Notes under the pieces: model-generated | The model's database searches: none | Seen by the model: the letters and a program-made list of their open reading frames with translations, nothing else | Told to the model about the DNA's origin: nothing | Part shown: piece after piece, positions 63,551 through 64,000 of the stretch | How the letters are laid out: every line of letters starts with the position of its first letter | Numbering within the stretch: the stretch's first letter is position 1 | NCBI RefSeq assembly: GCF_902459505.1 | Contig: NC_047095.1 | Location: 116,809,380 to 116,873,379 of the forward strand | Length of the DNA stretch: 64,000 bases | Source: Geotrypetes seraphini | Taxonomy: Eukaryota > Chordata > Amphibia > Gymnophiona > Dermophiidae | Reading direction: 5' to 3' | Position numbers and translations under genes: made by a program

Positions 63551-64000
63551 CGGCCAGGTGTCACTTGTAGAGCTTGTGGTGTTCCCTCTCGGTGCCGCTC
63601 ATTCTTTCTGCTATCCCCTAGCCTCCTTTTGTAGCTGCTCCCTCCTCCACGGGCTGCAGGGCCTGGCATCCGGCGGCAGTGTACCAGCTCCACTTCAGAC
63701 TCCGACCTGCAGAGCCGTTTCCTCCTTTGCACTGCTGGCTCCTCCAGTCCCTGGACTTCATCCTCCAGTTCTGGCAGGACCGTATGCACCGATTTGCGCC
63801 GGCTATGTGCCGCCACTGCTGCTTTCTGGTTCATTGTGTCCCCTTTAGGCAGTGGCAGGGTAGACCGGGGAGATTCTACTGCCTCTTCACGCTCCAAGTG
63901 AGGCGCTTCCCTCCAGGTGCGAGAGAAAGTCAGTGGCTGTGGCTTTAGCTTGCTGATACTGCCAATTGAGTTGAGTATCAGAGTAGCCCCTGATGGGAAC
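63551..64000 (-). CDS. TCF19: TCF19 internal exon, partial at the window end
   Basis: From 64000 downward the minus strand reads FPSGATLILNSIGSISKLKP, then QPLTFSRTW, EREEAVESPRSTLPLPKGD, AHSRRKSVHTVLPELEDE and so on to TPG. Human TCF19 has ATLILNSIGSLSKLRPQPLT and RRKSVHRVLAELDDE in the same order. The donor GTGAGTA follows 63551 on the minus strand. The exon continues beyond the window toward the FHA domain. The linker is basic and Ser-rich, as expected for a nuclear protein. Confidence 0.93.

Larger units (their letters stand above)
61729..64000 (-). other. TCF19: TCF19 gene, 3' part
   Basis: TCF19 (SC1) is a nuclear protein with an N-terminal FHA domain and a C-terminal PHD finger, associated with late G1 growth control and histone reading. 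Two exons are visible on the minus strand, 64000-63551 (partial) and 61957-61729, with a phase-consistent splice that yields TPGRKRRGRPRKHP. The FHA domain lies beyond the window. The convergent arrangement with POU5F1 is the same as in mammals. The 1.6-kb intron holds a hAT MITE. Confidence 0.93.

Overview
This is vertebrate nuclear DNA: spliced genes with GT-AG introns, CpG-poor and repeat-laden, full of CR1, L2, L1 and RTE-type LINEs, tRNA-derived SINEs and many non-autonomous DNA transposons. The CR1 3' ends, with terminal TTCTTATG or TTTCTATG repeats, and the general repeat mix resemble what I know of caecilian amphibians. That is an inference; a turtle or another tetrapod is not excluded.

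Three host genes are recognised. (1) The 3' end of NPDC1 or an NPDC1-like paralogue, + strand, four exons from 2934 to 6365, encoding the conserved cytoplasmic tail. (2) A complete class V POU gene, POU5F1 (Oct4), + strand, five coding exons from 25396 to 53962, encoding 442 residues with POU-specific domain and homeodomain intact. (3) The 3' part of TCF19, - strand, two exons from 64000 down to 61729, encoding the region after the FHA domain plus the PHD finger. POU5F1 and TCF19 are convergent, as in mammals. NPDC1 is better known as a neighbour of the sister gene POU5F3, so the window holds neighbours typical of both class V POU loci.

Layout: 1-2900 holds LINE debris and a long hairpin. From 2.9 to 6.4 kb lies the NPDC1 tail, with hAT-type elements in its introns. 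From 6.6 to 25 kb is a repeat-rich intergenic stretch of hAT MITEs, foldback elements, CR1, L1 and a PIF/Harbinger-like element. 25.4-54.8 kb is POU5F1, whose 17 kb first intron holds a 4.7 kb G-rich minisatellite and several nested transposons. 54.8-59.4 kb is intergenic; its last element is a MITE with eight extra 33-bp units, each carrying an Oct-dimer-like motif. 59.5-64 kb is TCF19 with its probable long 3' UTR.

The most interesting signals are the mixed synteny, the Oct-motif-bearing repeats around the Oct4 gene (the 33-bp array and a palindromic octamer pair), two tandem MITE pairs that each share a single outer target-site duplication, and the nested elements whose empty sites can be read from a paralogous copy. 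All coordinates and comparisons were made by eye; no alignment or database search was run.
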